This document shows positions 17,171 to 25,726 of a stretch of 64,000 bases of DNA, one piece after another (within the stretch, counting starts at the first letter, position 1; each line of letters opens with the position of its first letter). Below the pieces are notes generated by a model. The model had not been told where the DNA came from and made no database searches. It saw only the letters and a list, made by a program, of their open reading frames with translations. The stretch lies in NCBI GenBank assembly GCA_903825895.1, contig CAIKCI010000028.1, forward strand, positions 1 to 64,000. Reading direction: 5' to 3'. The stretch comes from an uncultured Actinomycetes bacterium (GTDB taxonomy: Bacteria; Actinomycetota; Acidimicrobiia; Acidimicrobiales; RAAP-2). The translations under genes and the position numbers were made by a program.

Positions 17171-18505
17171 CTAAAGCCTTGGAAGGTAGCGATCGAGTTC
17201 GAACTTTGTCACTTCAGATTTATAGTCCGACCACTCGGCACGCTTGTTGCGGATGAACCATTCGAAAAGGTGCTCTCCCAAGGTATTGCGCACCAGATCT
17301 GACTGTTCCATGGCGTCAACGGCATCGTTGAGGTTGCCCGGCAGTGGTGCAATGCCTTGCTTGGTGAGCGTTGAGGGTTCAAGCGAAAAAAGATTTCCCT
17401 CAGCTTCGATTGGGAGTTCGTAGTTCCCTTCGATCCCAGCGAGGCCGGCCGCCAAAATGACGGCGAAGGCAAGATAGGGATTGGCCGCAGAGTCGGGGGC
17501 TCGATATTCCAGTCGGGTTGAGTTGGGTTTGCCCTGCTTGTTCACCGGTACGCGCACCAAGGCCGAACGATTATTCCTGGCCCAGCTGACATGGACAGGA
17601 GCTTCGTGCCCAGGAACGAGACGCTTGTAGGAGTTAATCCACTGGTTGGTTACCGCGGTGATCTCACGAGCGTGTACCAAAAGGCCAGCAATAAAACCCT
17701 TGGCAACGGGCGACAGTCCATAAGGGTCGGCTAAGTCTACGAATGCGTTTTCACCGTTCTTCCACAGCGAGACGTGGGTGTGCATACCCGATCCTTGTTC
17801 GCCCGCCAGAGGTTTTGGCATAAAACTGGCGGCTACTCCGGCACGCCGTGCAATCTCTTTGACCACGAGTCGTGTGGTCATGACGGTATCGGCCATGGTC
17901 AACGCGTCCGTGTAGCGCAAGTCAATTTCGTGTTGGCTCGGCGCGTCTTCGTGCTGTGCGTGTTCGACGGGAATACCCATCTCTTCCAAGGTGATCACGC
18001 TTTGACGGCGCAGTTCACTCGGCAAGTCGGCAACCGCGAGGTCAAAGTAACTTCCTGAGTCAAGGGGGACCAAGGGCAGCTCAGGATTAAGCGATTCAAA
18101 ATAGAAATATTCAAGTTCTGGAGATGCAAAAAACTGATATCCCCGATCGTGGGCATCATCGAGTACCCGGCGAAGAGCGACACGCGGACAGCCGTCGAAC
18201 GGCGTGCCATCGAGATTCAAGATGTCGCAGAAGACTCGGGCCACACTGTGGTGATCATCGTGAAGTGGAAGAAGTTGAAAGGTCGAAAGATCGGGTCGGG
18301 CTAACACATCAGCTTCTTGGACTCGGCTAAACCCATCGATGGCTGAACCATCAAAGGTCATCCCTTCGTCGAGAGCGTCTTCGAGCTCCGCCGGCGTGAT
18401 GTTCAAAGATTTTGGTGTACCAAGGACGTCAGTAAACCAAAGCTGGATGAATCGAATGCCACGTTCTTCGACGCTTCGCAGGACATATTCTCGTTGACTT
18501 TGCAC
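17171..18505 (-). CDS. glnA: Glutamine synthetase type I
   Basis: 444 residues, ATP-dependent formation of glutamine from glutamate and ammonia. Signatures of GSI are present: LWFTDVLGTPKSL at the N-terminal grasp domain, FDGSAIDGF, the metal-binding SPELEYFYF, GEQGSGMHTHVSLW, and NSYKRLVPGHEAPVHVSWA with the catalytic flap. The C-terminus ends FELDRYLPRL, and I see no adenylylation-site consensus, so it fits the GSI-alpha type better than GSI-beta. A GTG at 18505 is preceded by AAAGGATAAAGGA. A terminator-like hairpin separates it from the upstream type II enzyme. Confidence 0.93.
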   Translation of the reverse strand: MQSQREYVLRSVEERGIRFIQLWFTDVLGTPKSLNITPAELEDALDEGMTFDGSAIDGFSRVQEADVLARPDLSTFQLLPLHDDHHSVARVFCDILNLDGTPFDGCPRVALRRVLDDAHDRGYQFFASPELEYFYFESLNPELPLVPLDSGSYFDLAVADLPSELRRQSVITLEEMGIPVEHAQHEDAPSQHEIDLRYTDALTMADTVMTTRLVVKEIARRAGVAASFMPKPLAGEQGSGMHTHVSLWKNGENAFVDLADPYGLSPVAKGFIAGLLVHAREITAVTNQWINSYKRLVPGHEAPVHVSWARNNRSALVRVPVNKQGKPNSTRLEYRAPDSAANPYLAFAVILAAGLAGIEGNYELPIEAEGNLFSLEPSTLTKQGIAPLPGNLNDAVDAMEQSDLVRNTLGEHLFEWFIRNKRAEWSDYKSEVTKFELDRYLPRL

Positions 18506-18546
18506 TCCTTTATCCTTTCACTTGGCCGTGAGGCTCCCTACAACGC

Positions 18547-18580
18547 AAACGACCGGGCCCATTGCTGAGCCCGGTCGTTT
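18547..18580 (-). terminator. Rho-independent terminator or attenuator between the two glutamine synthetases
   Basis: A perfect 12-bp inverted repeat: AAACGACCGGGC at 18547-18558 and GCCCGGTCGTTT at 18569-18580, with a ten-base loop. On the minus strand the stem ends in TTT then GCGTT. It sits 25 bases after the type II enzyme stop and 42 before the type I start, so it would reduce readthrough between the two. The U tract is short, so attenuation is as likely as full termination. Confidence 0.75.
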
Positions 18581-18604
18581 GGTCAAAATCCCTAAAAGTG
18601 GGAG

Positions 18605-19738
18605 TTAGCGCCGTCGAGCAGCCTTTTTCGCTGGTCGCTTTGCCACTGCTTTTTTGGCCGTGGCCTTCTTGACCGGAGCCTTCTTGGCCGTCGTCTTTTT
18701 CGCTGCGGACTTCTTGGCCGGAGCGCCTTTCGAACCCGAAGCAGCGGTGCAGACCGTGTCCACCATAAGACGGGTCACACTGTAGGGGTCCATGTTGGCG
18801 TTTGGCCGACGGTCCTCGAGGTAGCCCTTCTTGTCTTGGGCAACTTGCCACGGGATCCGGATCGACGCACCTCGGTCAGAGACGCCATACGAGAATTGCG
18901 TGTAGTGCGCCGTCTCGTGCTTTCCGGTCAAACGCAGTTCGATTCCGACACCGTAATGTTCGATGTGCTCGTTGACTTTCTTCCCAATGGCCTCGCATGC
19001 TGCGACGATGTGGGAATACCCACCTGCTTCACGCATGGGCTTCGTTGAGAAGTTAGTGTGCGCACCTGCGCCGTTCCAGTCACCAAGCATTGGCTTGGCT
19101 TCAAGGGTGGCGAAGACACCAAAGTCTTCGGCGATCCTGAAGAGCAACCAACGAGCGATCCACAATTGGTCAGAGACTTCCAGCGGCCCTAATGGTCCGA
19201 TCTGAAATTCCCACTGGCCCATCATCACTTCTGCGTTGGTTCCTTCAATAGCAAGGCCTGCGGCCATGCACGCTGCGGTGTGAGCCTCAACGATGTCTCG
19301 CCCTGGCATCATGTCGCCACCGACGCCGCAATAGTAGGGACCCTGTGGTGCGGGGTAGCCGTTCTCGGGCCAACCGTAAGGGCGACCATTTTGAATAAAC
19401 GTGTACTCCTGTTCGATGCCAAACCATGGTTCGAACGAGGCGTATTTTTTCGCCACCGTTTCGAGCTTCGCTCGAGTGTTGGTCGAGTGGGGCTTGCCAT
19501 TCACGTCGAGAACTTCACACATCACCAGGATGTCGTTGACGCCACGAAGCGGGTCAGGACACGTGAAGACGGGATTCAGCACGCAGTCCGAGTTGGAACC
19601 TTCTGCTTGATTCGTGCTTGAACCATCAAAGCCCCAAATTGGTGGTTTCTTCCCATCGGGAAGGATTTTCGTCTTGCTTCGCACGAGCGGTGAGGGCTCG
19701 GTGCCGTCGATCCAGATGTACTCCGCCTGATAGGGCAC
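18605..19738 (-). CDS. glnII: Glutamine synthetase type II with histone H1-like lysine-rich tail
   Basis: 377 residues from GTG 19738, with AGGAG five bases upstream; the longer frame to 19822 lacks such support. The core is a eukaryote-like GSII: YIWIDGTEPSPLVRSKTK, WGFDGSSTNQAEG, the catalytic EPWFGIEQEYTF, PYYCGVG, NGAGAHTNFSTKPMR and RPNANMDPYSV. The enzyme makes glutamine from glutamate and ammonia. Unusually, the last 43 residues (18608-18736) are almost only Lys, Ala, Pro, Thr and Arg, ending KKAARRR. GSII proteins normally stop near the core end, so the tail is an addition resembling the C-terminus of histone H1 and of the topA product in this window. Confidence 0.92.
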   Translation of the reverse strand: MPYQAEYIWIDGTEPSPLVRSKTKILPDGKKPPIWGFDGSSTNQAEGSNSDCVLNPVFTCPDPLRGVNDILVMCEVLDVNGKPHSTNTRAKLETVAKKYASFEPWFGIEQEYTFIQNGRPYGWPENGYPAPQGPYYCGVGGDMMPGRDIVEAHTAACMAAGLAIEGTNAEVMMGQWEFQIGPLGPLEVSDQLWIARWLLFRIAEDFGVFATLEAKPMLGDWNGAGAHTNFSTKPMREAGGYSHIVAACEAIGKKVNEHIEHYGVGIELRLTGKHETAHYTQFSYGVSDRGASIRIPWQVAQDKKGYLEDRRPNANMDPYSVTRLMVDTVCTAASGSKGAPAKKSAAKKTTAKKAPVKKATAKKAVAKRPAKKAARRR

Positions 19739-19834
19739 GGCTTCTCCTTTTGTTCGGTGATGATCACAATGAAAGGCTTCGATACCTTCGGCTCCTATTC
19801 TGCCTGCTGAAACGAGGTCCATGCGCAGAATCGT

Positions 19835-19850
19835 GTTACCAGCGTGTGAA
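19835..19850 (-). promoter_or_regulatory. Possible GlnR half-site pair upstream of glnII
   Basis: On the minus strand the sequence reads TTCAC-ACGCTG-GTAAC, two pentamers at six-base spacing that resemble the published actinobacterial GlnR box (gTnAc-n6-GaAAc), matching four of five positions in each half. It is about 97 bases upstream of the chosen glnII start codon. The resemblance is weak enough to be chance, and no promoter was identified beside it. Confidence 0.28.
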
Positions 19851-19900
19851 CTTGCTCCAGCCCCAAGAAGAAAAATACCGGTGGGAGTGCCGTTAGGCTT

Positions 19901-21682
19901 GTGAGCGTGCCACCCTTACGAGTTGCCGCTGCGCAGATTAACCCTACGGTCGGGGACTTGGAGGGAAATACGGAGAAGATTTTGGCGTTTCTTGCCGAGG
20001 CAGAAGACGCTGGCTGCGATCTTGTCTGTTTCTCCGAACTGGCCGTGACGGGCTATCCACCCGAAGATCTCCTCTTAAAAGAGGGCTTTATTCGCGACGC
20101 TCGTCTTGCCCTGGAAACGATTGCCGCAGCAACGAAAGAGTGCGTGGCCATTGTGGGGACAGTAGTGAGTGCAGATGATGCCAACTTCTCCTTAGGTTCT
20201 GCCAATGATGCCCGTTTCGGTTCTCCCGGCGGTGATGGGCGACCAGTTTTGGCCAACGCCGCGGCTATTTTGTCGCAAGGTCAAATCCAAGGATTGATCG
20301 CGAAACGTTTGCTTCCTAATTATGCGGTGTTCGATGAACAGCGGTGGTTTGTCCCCGGACAAGGGTCAGATCCTCTGTTTCTTATTGCCGGAAACCCCGT
20401 TGGAGTGACGGTTTGTGAAGATCTCTGGAGTGCGCACGGCCCCGCAGTGGACTTAGCGGATCGAGGATGTTCACTTATTGTGAGTTTAAATGCATCACCA
20501 TTTTCCATCGGGCAACATGAAGCGCGTCGACAAGTATTGTCGGAGCGCGTTGAAGAAACTGGCGCGGCGATTCTCTACGTCAATCAAGTAGGTGGGCAAG
20601 ATGAACTGGTTTTCGACGGTTCATCGATGTTGATCTCCGATGAAGGCCTCGTGAAAGCTCGAGCAGCATCATTCGTCGAAGCACTCATGATTGCTGATAT
20701 TCATTTGACGCAAGGAGCGTCGCTGGAAAACGGAGACGTACGAACGCTCACGCAAACAACGCGCAGCGATGAACCACGGATTGAAGGGGACGTCGCCGAC
20801 GATCAAGGCCGTGACGCTGAGATCTATGACGCGCTTGTCCTTGGCACCCGTGACTATCTGAAAAAGAACGGATTTAGCGATGCCGTCATCGGCCTCTCCG
20901 GAGGAATTGACTCAACGCTGGTGGCGGTCATTGCGGTGGATGCACTGGGACCAGAACACGTGCGAGGGATTTCGATGCCTTCTCGGTACTCTTCGGATCA
21001 TTCAAAGAGTGACGCCGTTGAATTAGCGAAGCGACTCGGCATCAGTATAGACACCGTGTCCATCGAAGAAGCACATGGAGCGTATGGCTCAATGTTGGGG
21101 GGAGTTCTGGGCGGCGAAGTTGCGGGCCTCACCGACGAGAATCTCCAAAGTCGCCTCCGCGGCGTGCTCTTGATGGGGATTTCTAATGCGACAGGCGCCA
21201 TGGTTTTGACCACAGGGAACAAGTCGGAGTTAGCCACGGGATATTCGACGCTTTACGGCGACTCGGCTGGCGGATTCGCGGTGATCAAAGACGTCCCCAA
21301 AACCTTGGTCTACGACCTCTGTCGCTTTCGCAACGAGCGAGCTGCGCAACAAGGCACCGTGCAGCCCATCGCTGTTGAAGTTATTGACAAGCCACCATCA
21401 GCAGAACTTCGTCTAGATCAAAAAGACGAAGACTCGCTTCCTCCCTATGAACTCCTCGATCCGATTTTGGCGGCCTACGTGGAAGGCGACCAGACCGGCC
21501 CCGAGCTGATCGCTCGAGGACATGATCCTGCGATCGTGGCCCGGGTCGTTCAATTGGTAGACACCGCAGAGTACAAGCGTCGCCAAATGCCACCGGGGGT
21601 CAAGATTACGTCAAAGGCATTCGGTAAAGATCGCCGGATGCCCATTACGAATCGCTATCGACCTGACATGGAGCCATCATGA
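19901..21682 (+). CDS. nadE: Glutamine-dependent NAD+ synthetase
   Basis: 593 residues, final step of NAD synthesis, amidating nicotinate adenine dinucleotide. The N-terminal half is a nitrilase-type glutaminase with the triad Glu46 in FSELAVTGYPPED, Lys in IAKRLLPNY (about 135) and Cys in VTVCEDLW (about 173). The C-terminal half is the ATP pyrophosphatase synthetase domain with SGGIDST near 332-338, plus TGNKSELATGYSTLYGD. GTG start at 19901. Next to glutamine synthetases, which supply its amide donor. The stop overlaps the next gene (ATGA). Confidence 0.95.
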   Translation: MSVPPLRVAAAQINPTVGDLEGNTEKILAFLAEAEDAGCDLVCFSELAVTGYPPEDLLLKEGFIRDARLALETIAAATKECVAIVGTVVSADDANFSLGSANDARFGSPGGDGRPVLANAAAILSQGQIQGLIAKRLLPNYAVFDEQRWFVPGQGSDPLFLIAGNPVGVTVCEDLWSAHGPAVDLADRGCSLIVSLNASPFSIGQHEARRQVLSERVEETGAAILYVNQVGGQDELVFDGSSMLISDEGLVKARAASFVEALMIADIHLTQGASLENGDVRTLTQTTRSDEPRIEGDVADDQGRDAEIYDALVLGTRDYLKKNGFSDAVIGLSGGIDSTLVAVIAVDALGPEHVRGISMPSRYSSDHSKSDAVELAKRLGISIDTVSIEEAHGAYGSMLGGVLGGEVAGLTDENLQSRLRGVLLMGISNATGAMVLTTGNKSELATGYSTLYGDSAGGFAVIKDVPKTLVYDLCRFRNERAAQQGTVQPIAVEVIDKPPSAELRLDQKDEDSLPPYELLDPILAAYVEGDQTGPELIARGHDPAIVARVVQLVDTAEYKRRQMPPGVKITSKAFGKDRRMPITNRYRPDMEPS

Positions 21683-22212
21683 CGACGTGGCGAAGTGGCG
21701 ATGAGCTCGCCGTTGATGTTGGGCGGCTCTGTGCAGTCGATGACGTTCTCCATCGCTTGCTTGGCAGTGCAGCGAATAACGCTGAAGACCCCGCCATCGC
21801 AGTGCTATTCGACGAGTGGTCCATGCAAGCTGCAGAACACAATGAGTGGCTGACTGATCGTTTGCCATTTCGCGCCGGTTTTGATCGAGGGGCAGTGCGT
21901 CAGCTGGGGACCTACCGGGACCTTGTTGAGGCATTGCAGCACCTGACGGATGACCACAATGAGGTGGGCCTTTTTGCCGGCGTCGTCGAGGTGCTCTTTC
22001 CCGCCATTCTGGATGATCTGGCGCAGATTGACACCAGGTGTTCACCGGCCGCGGACCGCAGTTTGCAGCGTCGATTGGGCTTCCTCACCAGTGATCTCAC
22101 GAAAGCTGTTTTGGACGGCCGGGGTTACCTTGGGCGCCTCACGACCGACGCCCCGGTTCGAGCCAGCGTGGCGTCGGCCGTTGCATCCCTGCCTAGCGTT
22201 CGCCTTTTCTGA
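21679..22212 (+). CDS. Conserved-looking hypothetical protein after nadE
   Basis: 177 residues from ATG 21679, overlapping the nadE stop. Sequence is mostly helical by composition, without signal peptide or membrane span. There are repeated Glu/His motifs (QAAEHNEWL, LTDDHNEVG, FDEW) spaced like those of a helical bundle that might bind metal, but the fold is not established. Translational coupling to nadE suggests a linked role. I do not recognise the family. Confidence 0.65.
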   Translation: MTTWRSGDELAVDVGRLCAVDDVLHRLLGSAANNAEDPAIAVLFDEWSMQAAEHNEWLTDRLPFRAGFDRGAVRQLGTYRDLVEALQHLTDDHNEVGLFAGVVEVLFPAILDDLAQIDTRCSPAADRSLQRRLGFLTSDLTKAVLDGRGYLGRLTTDAPVRASVASAVASLPSVRLF

Positions 22213-22337
22213 TCAGCGAGGCCATAATTCTGGCCATCGGGGCAGGGGGGTTGACAGGGCCGGTAGGATAGAGAGCGGTTCTTATCGCGTTGGGGATTTC
22301 CTTCAGCGAGAATCGGGGGCCCAGCCGCTGTGCTGGG

Positions 22338-22365
22338 GAGATCAGGGAGATCAGGGAGTTCAGGG
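22338..22365 (+). repeat. Short triplicate direct repeat upstream of sigma factor gene
   Basis: Two copies of GATCAGGGA followed by a third, diverged copy (GTTCAGGGG) lie in tandem about 40 bases before the sigma factor start codon. Nothing else in the leader explains them. They may be simple slippage products. Confidence 0.5.
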
Positions 22366-22402
22366 GAACCCTTGCAACAACGGGTGAAAGGCGCAGTCCA
22401 AC

Positions 22403-23338
22403 GTGGCAAAAGAGAGAATTGAACGTGATGATGAGGACCTCGTCCGGCTCTATTTGACCGATATTGGGCAGTACCCACTGTTGACCAAGGACGACGAAGT
22501 ACGGCTGGCCCAGGCGATAGAAGCAGGGCGAGAGTCCTTCGAAAAGATGGAAGCCGGCGGAAAATTGACGGCGACTGACAAGCGCAAACTCAAAATCGAG
22601 TCGAAGCGTGGGGAAGATGCTCAGCAGACCTTCGTTCAATCAAACCTGAGGCTTGTGGTCTCCATCGCCAAGAAGTACCAGGCTTCGGGCCTTCCACTTT
22701 TGGATCTCATCCAAGAAGGAAACCTGGGCCTGATGCACGCCGTTGAAAAGTTCGACTGGCGCAAAGGTTTTAAATTCTCCACGTATGCCACTTGGTGGAT
22801 TCGCCAAGCGATCACTCGAGGCATTGCGAATACTGGCCGTACCATTCGACTGCCGGTACATGCCGGTGACACCCTGGCCCGTGTGCAAAAAGCCCAAGCC
22901 CGGCTGGAATTGAAATATGGTCGCCCAGCGACCTTGGCCGAATTGGGCATAGAAGTGGAGATGCCCGAAGACAAGTTGATCGAAGCATTGCGCTTCCGTG
23001 CCGAGCCACTGTCGTTGTCAGAGCCATTGCGAGAAGACGGTGACGCGGAACTGGGTGACGTGGTCGAAGACCGATCCGCCGAGTCTCCTTTTGAGGTGGC
23101 CGCTGTTGCGTTACTTCCCGAAGAAATTCAGCGTCTCTTGTCCCCACTTGATGAGCGTGAGCGAGAGATCCTTCGCCTCCGTTTTGGCCTCGACCGAGGC
23201 GAGCCTCGCACCCTCGAGGAAGTGGGGGAACACTTCAACTTGACCCGGGAGCGCATCCGCCAGATAGAGGCTCGGGCGATGTCAAAACTTCGCCACCCTT
23301 CCTCAGATACGGGCGCCCGGGATCTCCTCACCGTCTAA
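22403..23338 (+). CDS. Sigma-70 family RNA polymerase sigma factor, primary-type (SigA/SigB-like)
   Basis: 311 residues. It contains region 1.2 (DLVRLYLTDIGQYPLLT), region 2 with the -10 recognising helix (RKGFKFSTYATWWIRQAI), region 3 and region 4 with DEREREILRLRFGL and LTRERIRQIEARAMSKLR. The short N-terminus lacks a long region 1.1, so it may be a group 2 sigma factor rather than the housekeeping one. GTG start at 22403 with AAAGGCG 11 bases upstream. The 190-base leader holds a TTGACA at 22251 and short repeats, with no matching -10. Confidence 0.9.
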   Translation: MAKERIERDDEDLVRLYLTDIGQYPLLTKDDEVRLAQAIEAGRESFEKMEAGGKLTATDKRKLKIESKRGEDAQQTFVQSNLRLVVSIAKKYQASGLPLLDLIQEGNLGLMHAVEKFDWRKGFKFSTYATWWIRQAITRGIANTGRTIRLPVHAGDTLARVQKAQARLELKYGRPATLAELGIEVEMPEDKLIEALRFRAEPLSLSEPLREDGDAELGDVVEDRSAESPFEVAAVALLPEEIQRLLSPLDEREREILRLRFGLDRGEPRTLEEVGEHFNLTRERIRQIEARAMSKLRHPSSDTGARDLLTV

Positions 23339-23355
23339 CGGCTAGGATTGCTTTC

Positions 23356-23436
23356 ATGAAGAAACTCATCATTCTTGCCTTGATCATCGTTGTTGGCGTT
23401 ATCGCCGCGCAGCGGATCCGGGAATCTGCAGCGTAA
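23356..23436 (+). CDS. Single-span membrane micropeptide (26 aa)
   Basis: An ATG at 23356 with AGGA upstream opens 26 codons ending at TAA 23434-23436. The product starts MKKLIILALIIVVGVIAAQ and ends RIRESAA, one membrane helix with a basic tail. Very short membrane proteins with this MKKLI...RK pattern occur in actinobacteria. It follows the sigma factor gene by 17 bases on the same strand. Too short for function to be inferred. Confidence 0.5.
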   Translation: MKKLIILALIIVVGVIAAQRIRESAA

Positions 23437-23457
23437 GCATTTCAACCCAGCGTTGAA

Positions 23458-24264
23458 CTAGCGCACCGTCTTGAGGCGCGCCCGTGGCGAGGTCACACCC
23501 CGACGCGAGCCTCGAATGAGTGCCAACACTATTGCCCCTCCGAGAGCGAGTGCTCCTGTGAGAATTGGCGTACGCAGCGTCATACGATCGCGCAGGCGCA
23601 CTGGCTTAGTGAAGTGAAGCACTTCCCAGTTGCGCTCTCGAGCTATTGCCAGAAGTTGTTTGTCGGGGTTGACGGCATAAGGATGGCCAACGCAGTCAAG
23701 CATCGGGAGATCAGTGACTGAATCTGAGTAGGCAGAGGAGTCTGGAAGCGAGATAGCCGTTCGTTCTGCGAATTCTCGAATCGCTACCGCTTTGTTTGGG
23801 CCGTAACAATAGAACTCCATTGTTCCCGTGTAGCGATTGTTTTCATCGAGATTTGAGCGACTGGCAATCGATCCGTCGACGCCAAGTAGTTCAGCCAAGG
23901 GTTTGACGATCTCTTCCGGCGCAGCAGACACCAAGTAGATTCTCTCGCCACGCAGCCGGTGAGTTTCCATGATTTCGAGGGCTTCGGCATAGATCAATGG
24001 CTCGATAATTTGGATCAGTGTGTCACGAACAATGGCGTCGACTTGTTCTCGATCCCATCCTTTCGTCAAGGCCAGCATCGAGTCCCGTACCTTTTTGAGA
24101 CGCTTTTCGTCGGCCCCGAACTGCATAAACAAGAACTGCTGGGCAACAGCCCACGCGACGGTTCGTCGGGATATAAGACCTTGGCGCATCAGCGGCTTAC
24201 CGAAGGCCACAATTGATGCTTTCGCGATCACGGTTTTATCGAGATCGAAAAAAGCTGCGCCCAT
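23458..24264 (-). CDS. HAD-IB (SerB-like) phosphatase with C-terminal membrane helix
   Basis: 268 residues. FFDLDKTVI at residues 5-13 is the DxDxT nucleophile motif; YLVSAAPEEIV and SDSVTDLPML are motifs II/IV, and the protein belongs with the subfamily IB family of SerB-like phosphatases. A hydrophobic stretch near residues 232-248 (ILTGALALGGAIVLALI) suggests membrane attachment. It is probably a phosphomonoesterase on a lipid-linked or small-molecule substrate. Start ATG 24264. Confidence 0.83.
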   Translation of the reverse strand: MGAAFFDLDKTVIAKASIVAFGKPLMRQGLISRRTVAWAVAQQFLFMQFGADEKRLKKVRDSMLALTKGWDREQVDAIVRDTLIQIIEPLIYAEALEIMETHRLRGERIYLVSAAPEEIVKPLAELLGVDGSIASRSNLDENNRYTGTMEFYCYGPNKAVAIREFAERTAISLPDSSAYSDSVTDLPMLDCVGHPYAVNPDKQLLAIARERNWEVLHFTKPVRLRDRMTLRTPILTGALALGGAIVLALIRGSRRGVTSPRARLKTVR

Positions 24265-24307
24265 ATTTCTATTCTAGGTGGGTTTGATCGTGAGAAAACT
24301 TCAGGTA

Positions 24308-24976
24308 CTACGACGCATCTCCACAGAGGAGTTGACGGACCTGGCCTTCAACATCCTCGGTGACAAGAACAACGACTTCGTCGCTCACCAAGAGAACAGT
24401 GTCATCGTGGGGAACGACGACTCGGTCATCTCGAATAAGACCAACAATGATTGCTTCTCGAGGGAAATTGAGATTTTCGATGGCCAAGCCAATGGCCGGA
24501 GAATTTGAGGCCAATGTCACTTCAACGAGTTCAGCATTTCCATGTTCAAACCTGAGTAGTCGAACAAGTGAACCAACGGAGACCGCCTCTTCGACCAGTG
24601 CAGTGAGTTGCTGCGGTGTCGACATGGAAACGTCAACGCCCCAGCTTTCGTTAAAGAGCCATTGGTTTTTGGCATTATTTACTCGGGCGACAACCCGTGG
24701 AACTGCGAATTCCTGCTTGGCCAAGAGTGAGATCACCAGATTGTCTTCGTCGTCACCAGTTGCGGCCACCATGACGTCAATCTCGCTCGTACCGGCACTG
24801 TGGAGCGAAGAGACTTCGCAGGCGTCTCCGATGATGAATTTCAGCTTTGATCGTTGGCCGAGTTTTTCCACCAAGAGGTGATCGCGCTCAATAATAGTTA
24901 TTTCGTATCCTTTTGCCAGGAGCTCTTCACCAATAGCGATTCCTACAGAACCAGCGCCTGCGATCATCACCTTCAT
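24308..24976 (-). CDS. trkA: TrkA/RCK-type potassium channel regulatory subunit
   Basis: 222 residues: N-terminal RCK_N NAD(H)-binding Rossmann domain (MIAGAGSVGIAIGEEL near 4-19; GDACEVSSL) and a C-terminal TrkA_C domain with VEVTLASNSPAIGLAIENL. It gates potassium uptake by binding NADH/ATP and, in many relatives, c-di-AMP. The ATG overlaps the end of the second TrkA-like gene by four bases, forming a tandem pair as in other actinobacteria. Confidence 0.9.
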   Translation of the reverse strand: MKVMIAGAGSVGIAIGEELLAKGYEITIIERDHLLVEKLGQRSKLKFIIGDACEVSSLHSAGTSEIDVMVAATGDDEDNLVISLLAKQEFAVPRVVARVNNAKNQWLFNESWGVDVSMSTPQQLTALVEEAVSVGSLVRLLRFEHGNAELVEVTLASNSPAIGLAIENLNFPREAIIVGLIRDDRVVVPHDDTVLLVSDEVVVLVTEDVEGQVRQLLCGDAS

Positions 24977-25629
24977 GAGATAGTGCTTTCTAAGAGAGTT
25001 TGGAGATCGGAGTGTGCGTCGGCCATGACAGCGAGTTGCAAAAGGTCACGCTCTTGACCAATCAGGTCTTTTGTTTCCATGCGCACTATTCCAGCCCGGT
25101 TCACGCCAATGAGTTTTATTTTTCCTGGAATTTCGATTCCTTCTAGTCGTCGACCCGCCCACTGAATAGGAATTGGCTGTTCGATGACATGCATCGTCGC
25201 CGAGGCGTCCGTCCACGAGGCACTGCTCTCGGCAGGAATGAGCCATCGACGTACTTGGTCGATTGTCCACGTCACGGTAGCCACAGTAGGAATGCCGAGG
25301 CGTTGGTAGATCTCCGCACGTCGGGGATCGTAGATACGGGCGACTACTTGAGGAATTCTGTAGTTTTCTCGAGCGATGCGAGCACAGAGAATATTCGAGT
25401 TGTCACCGCTCGTTACCGCAGCTAACGCCTGAGCATTTGATGCACCCGCATCTTCGAGAGAGTCACGGTCAAAGCCCGAACCGACGATAGTTCGGCCTCT
25501 AAAATCTGGATCAAGCCTTCGAAATGCTCGGACATTTTTATCAAGGACCACGACGTCATGGCCCTCTCTAGAGAAGGCATTGGCCAAGCCCGAGCCAACT
25601 CTTCCACATCCGATGATGACGATCTGCAC
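24973..25629 (-). CDS. TrkA/RCK-type potassium regulatory subunit (second of pair)
   Basis: 218 residues, the upstream partner of the tandem: IIGCGRVGSGLANAF near 4-18, GSGFDRDSLEDAG in the NAD-binding domain, and a C-terminal TrkA_C-like domain containing GRRLEGIEIPGKIKLIGVN. GTG start at 25629, behind AAGGA. It is divergent from the KimA-like permease across about 97 bases, which likely contains both promoters. The pair resembles the CeoB/CeoC arrangement of mycobacteria. Confidence 0.88.
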   Translation of the reverse strand: MQIVIIGCGRVGSGLANAFSREGHDVVVLDKNVRAFRRLDPDFRGRTIVGSGFDRDSLEDAGASNAQALAAVTSGDNSNILCARIARENYRIPQVVARIYDPRRAEIYQRLGIPTVATVTWTIDQVRRWLIPAESSASWTDASATMHVIEQPIPIQWAGRRLEGIEIPGKIKLIGVNRAGIVRMETKDLIGQERDLLQLAVMADAHSDLQTLLESTIS

Positions 25630-25726
25630 TCCTTGATCCCACCACGTTCTGAGGAGTTTTGCAATATCTTCCCTCCAAGCAAGGAAAAATTTCCTTATTT
25701 GGGGAGACTGGGCCTAGATTGGTGAA

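Noticed and set aside
22251-22286. TTGACA promoter of the sigma factor gene
   Set aside because: No -10 hexamer lies 16-18 bases downstream; the nearest TAGGAT is only seven bases away.
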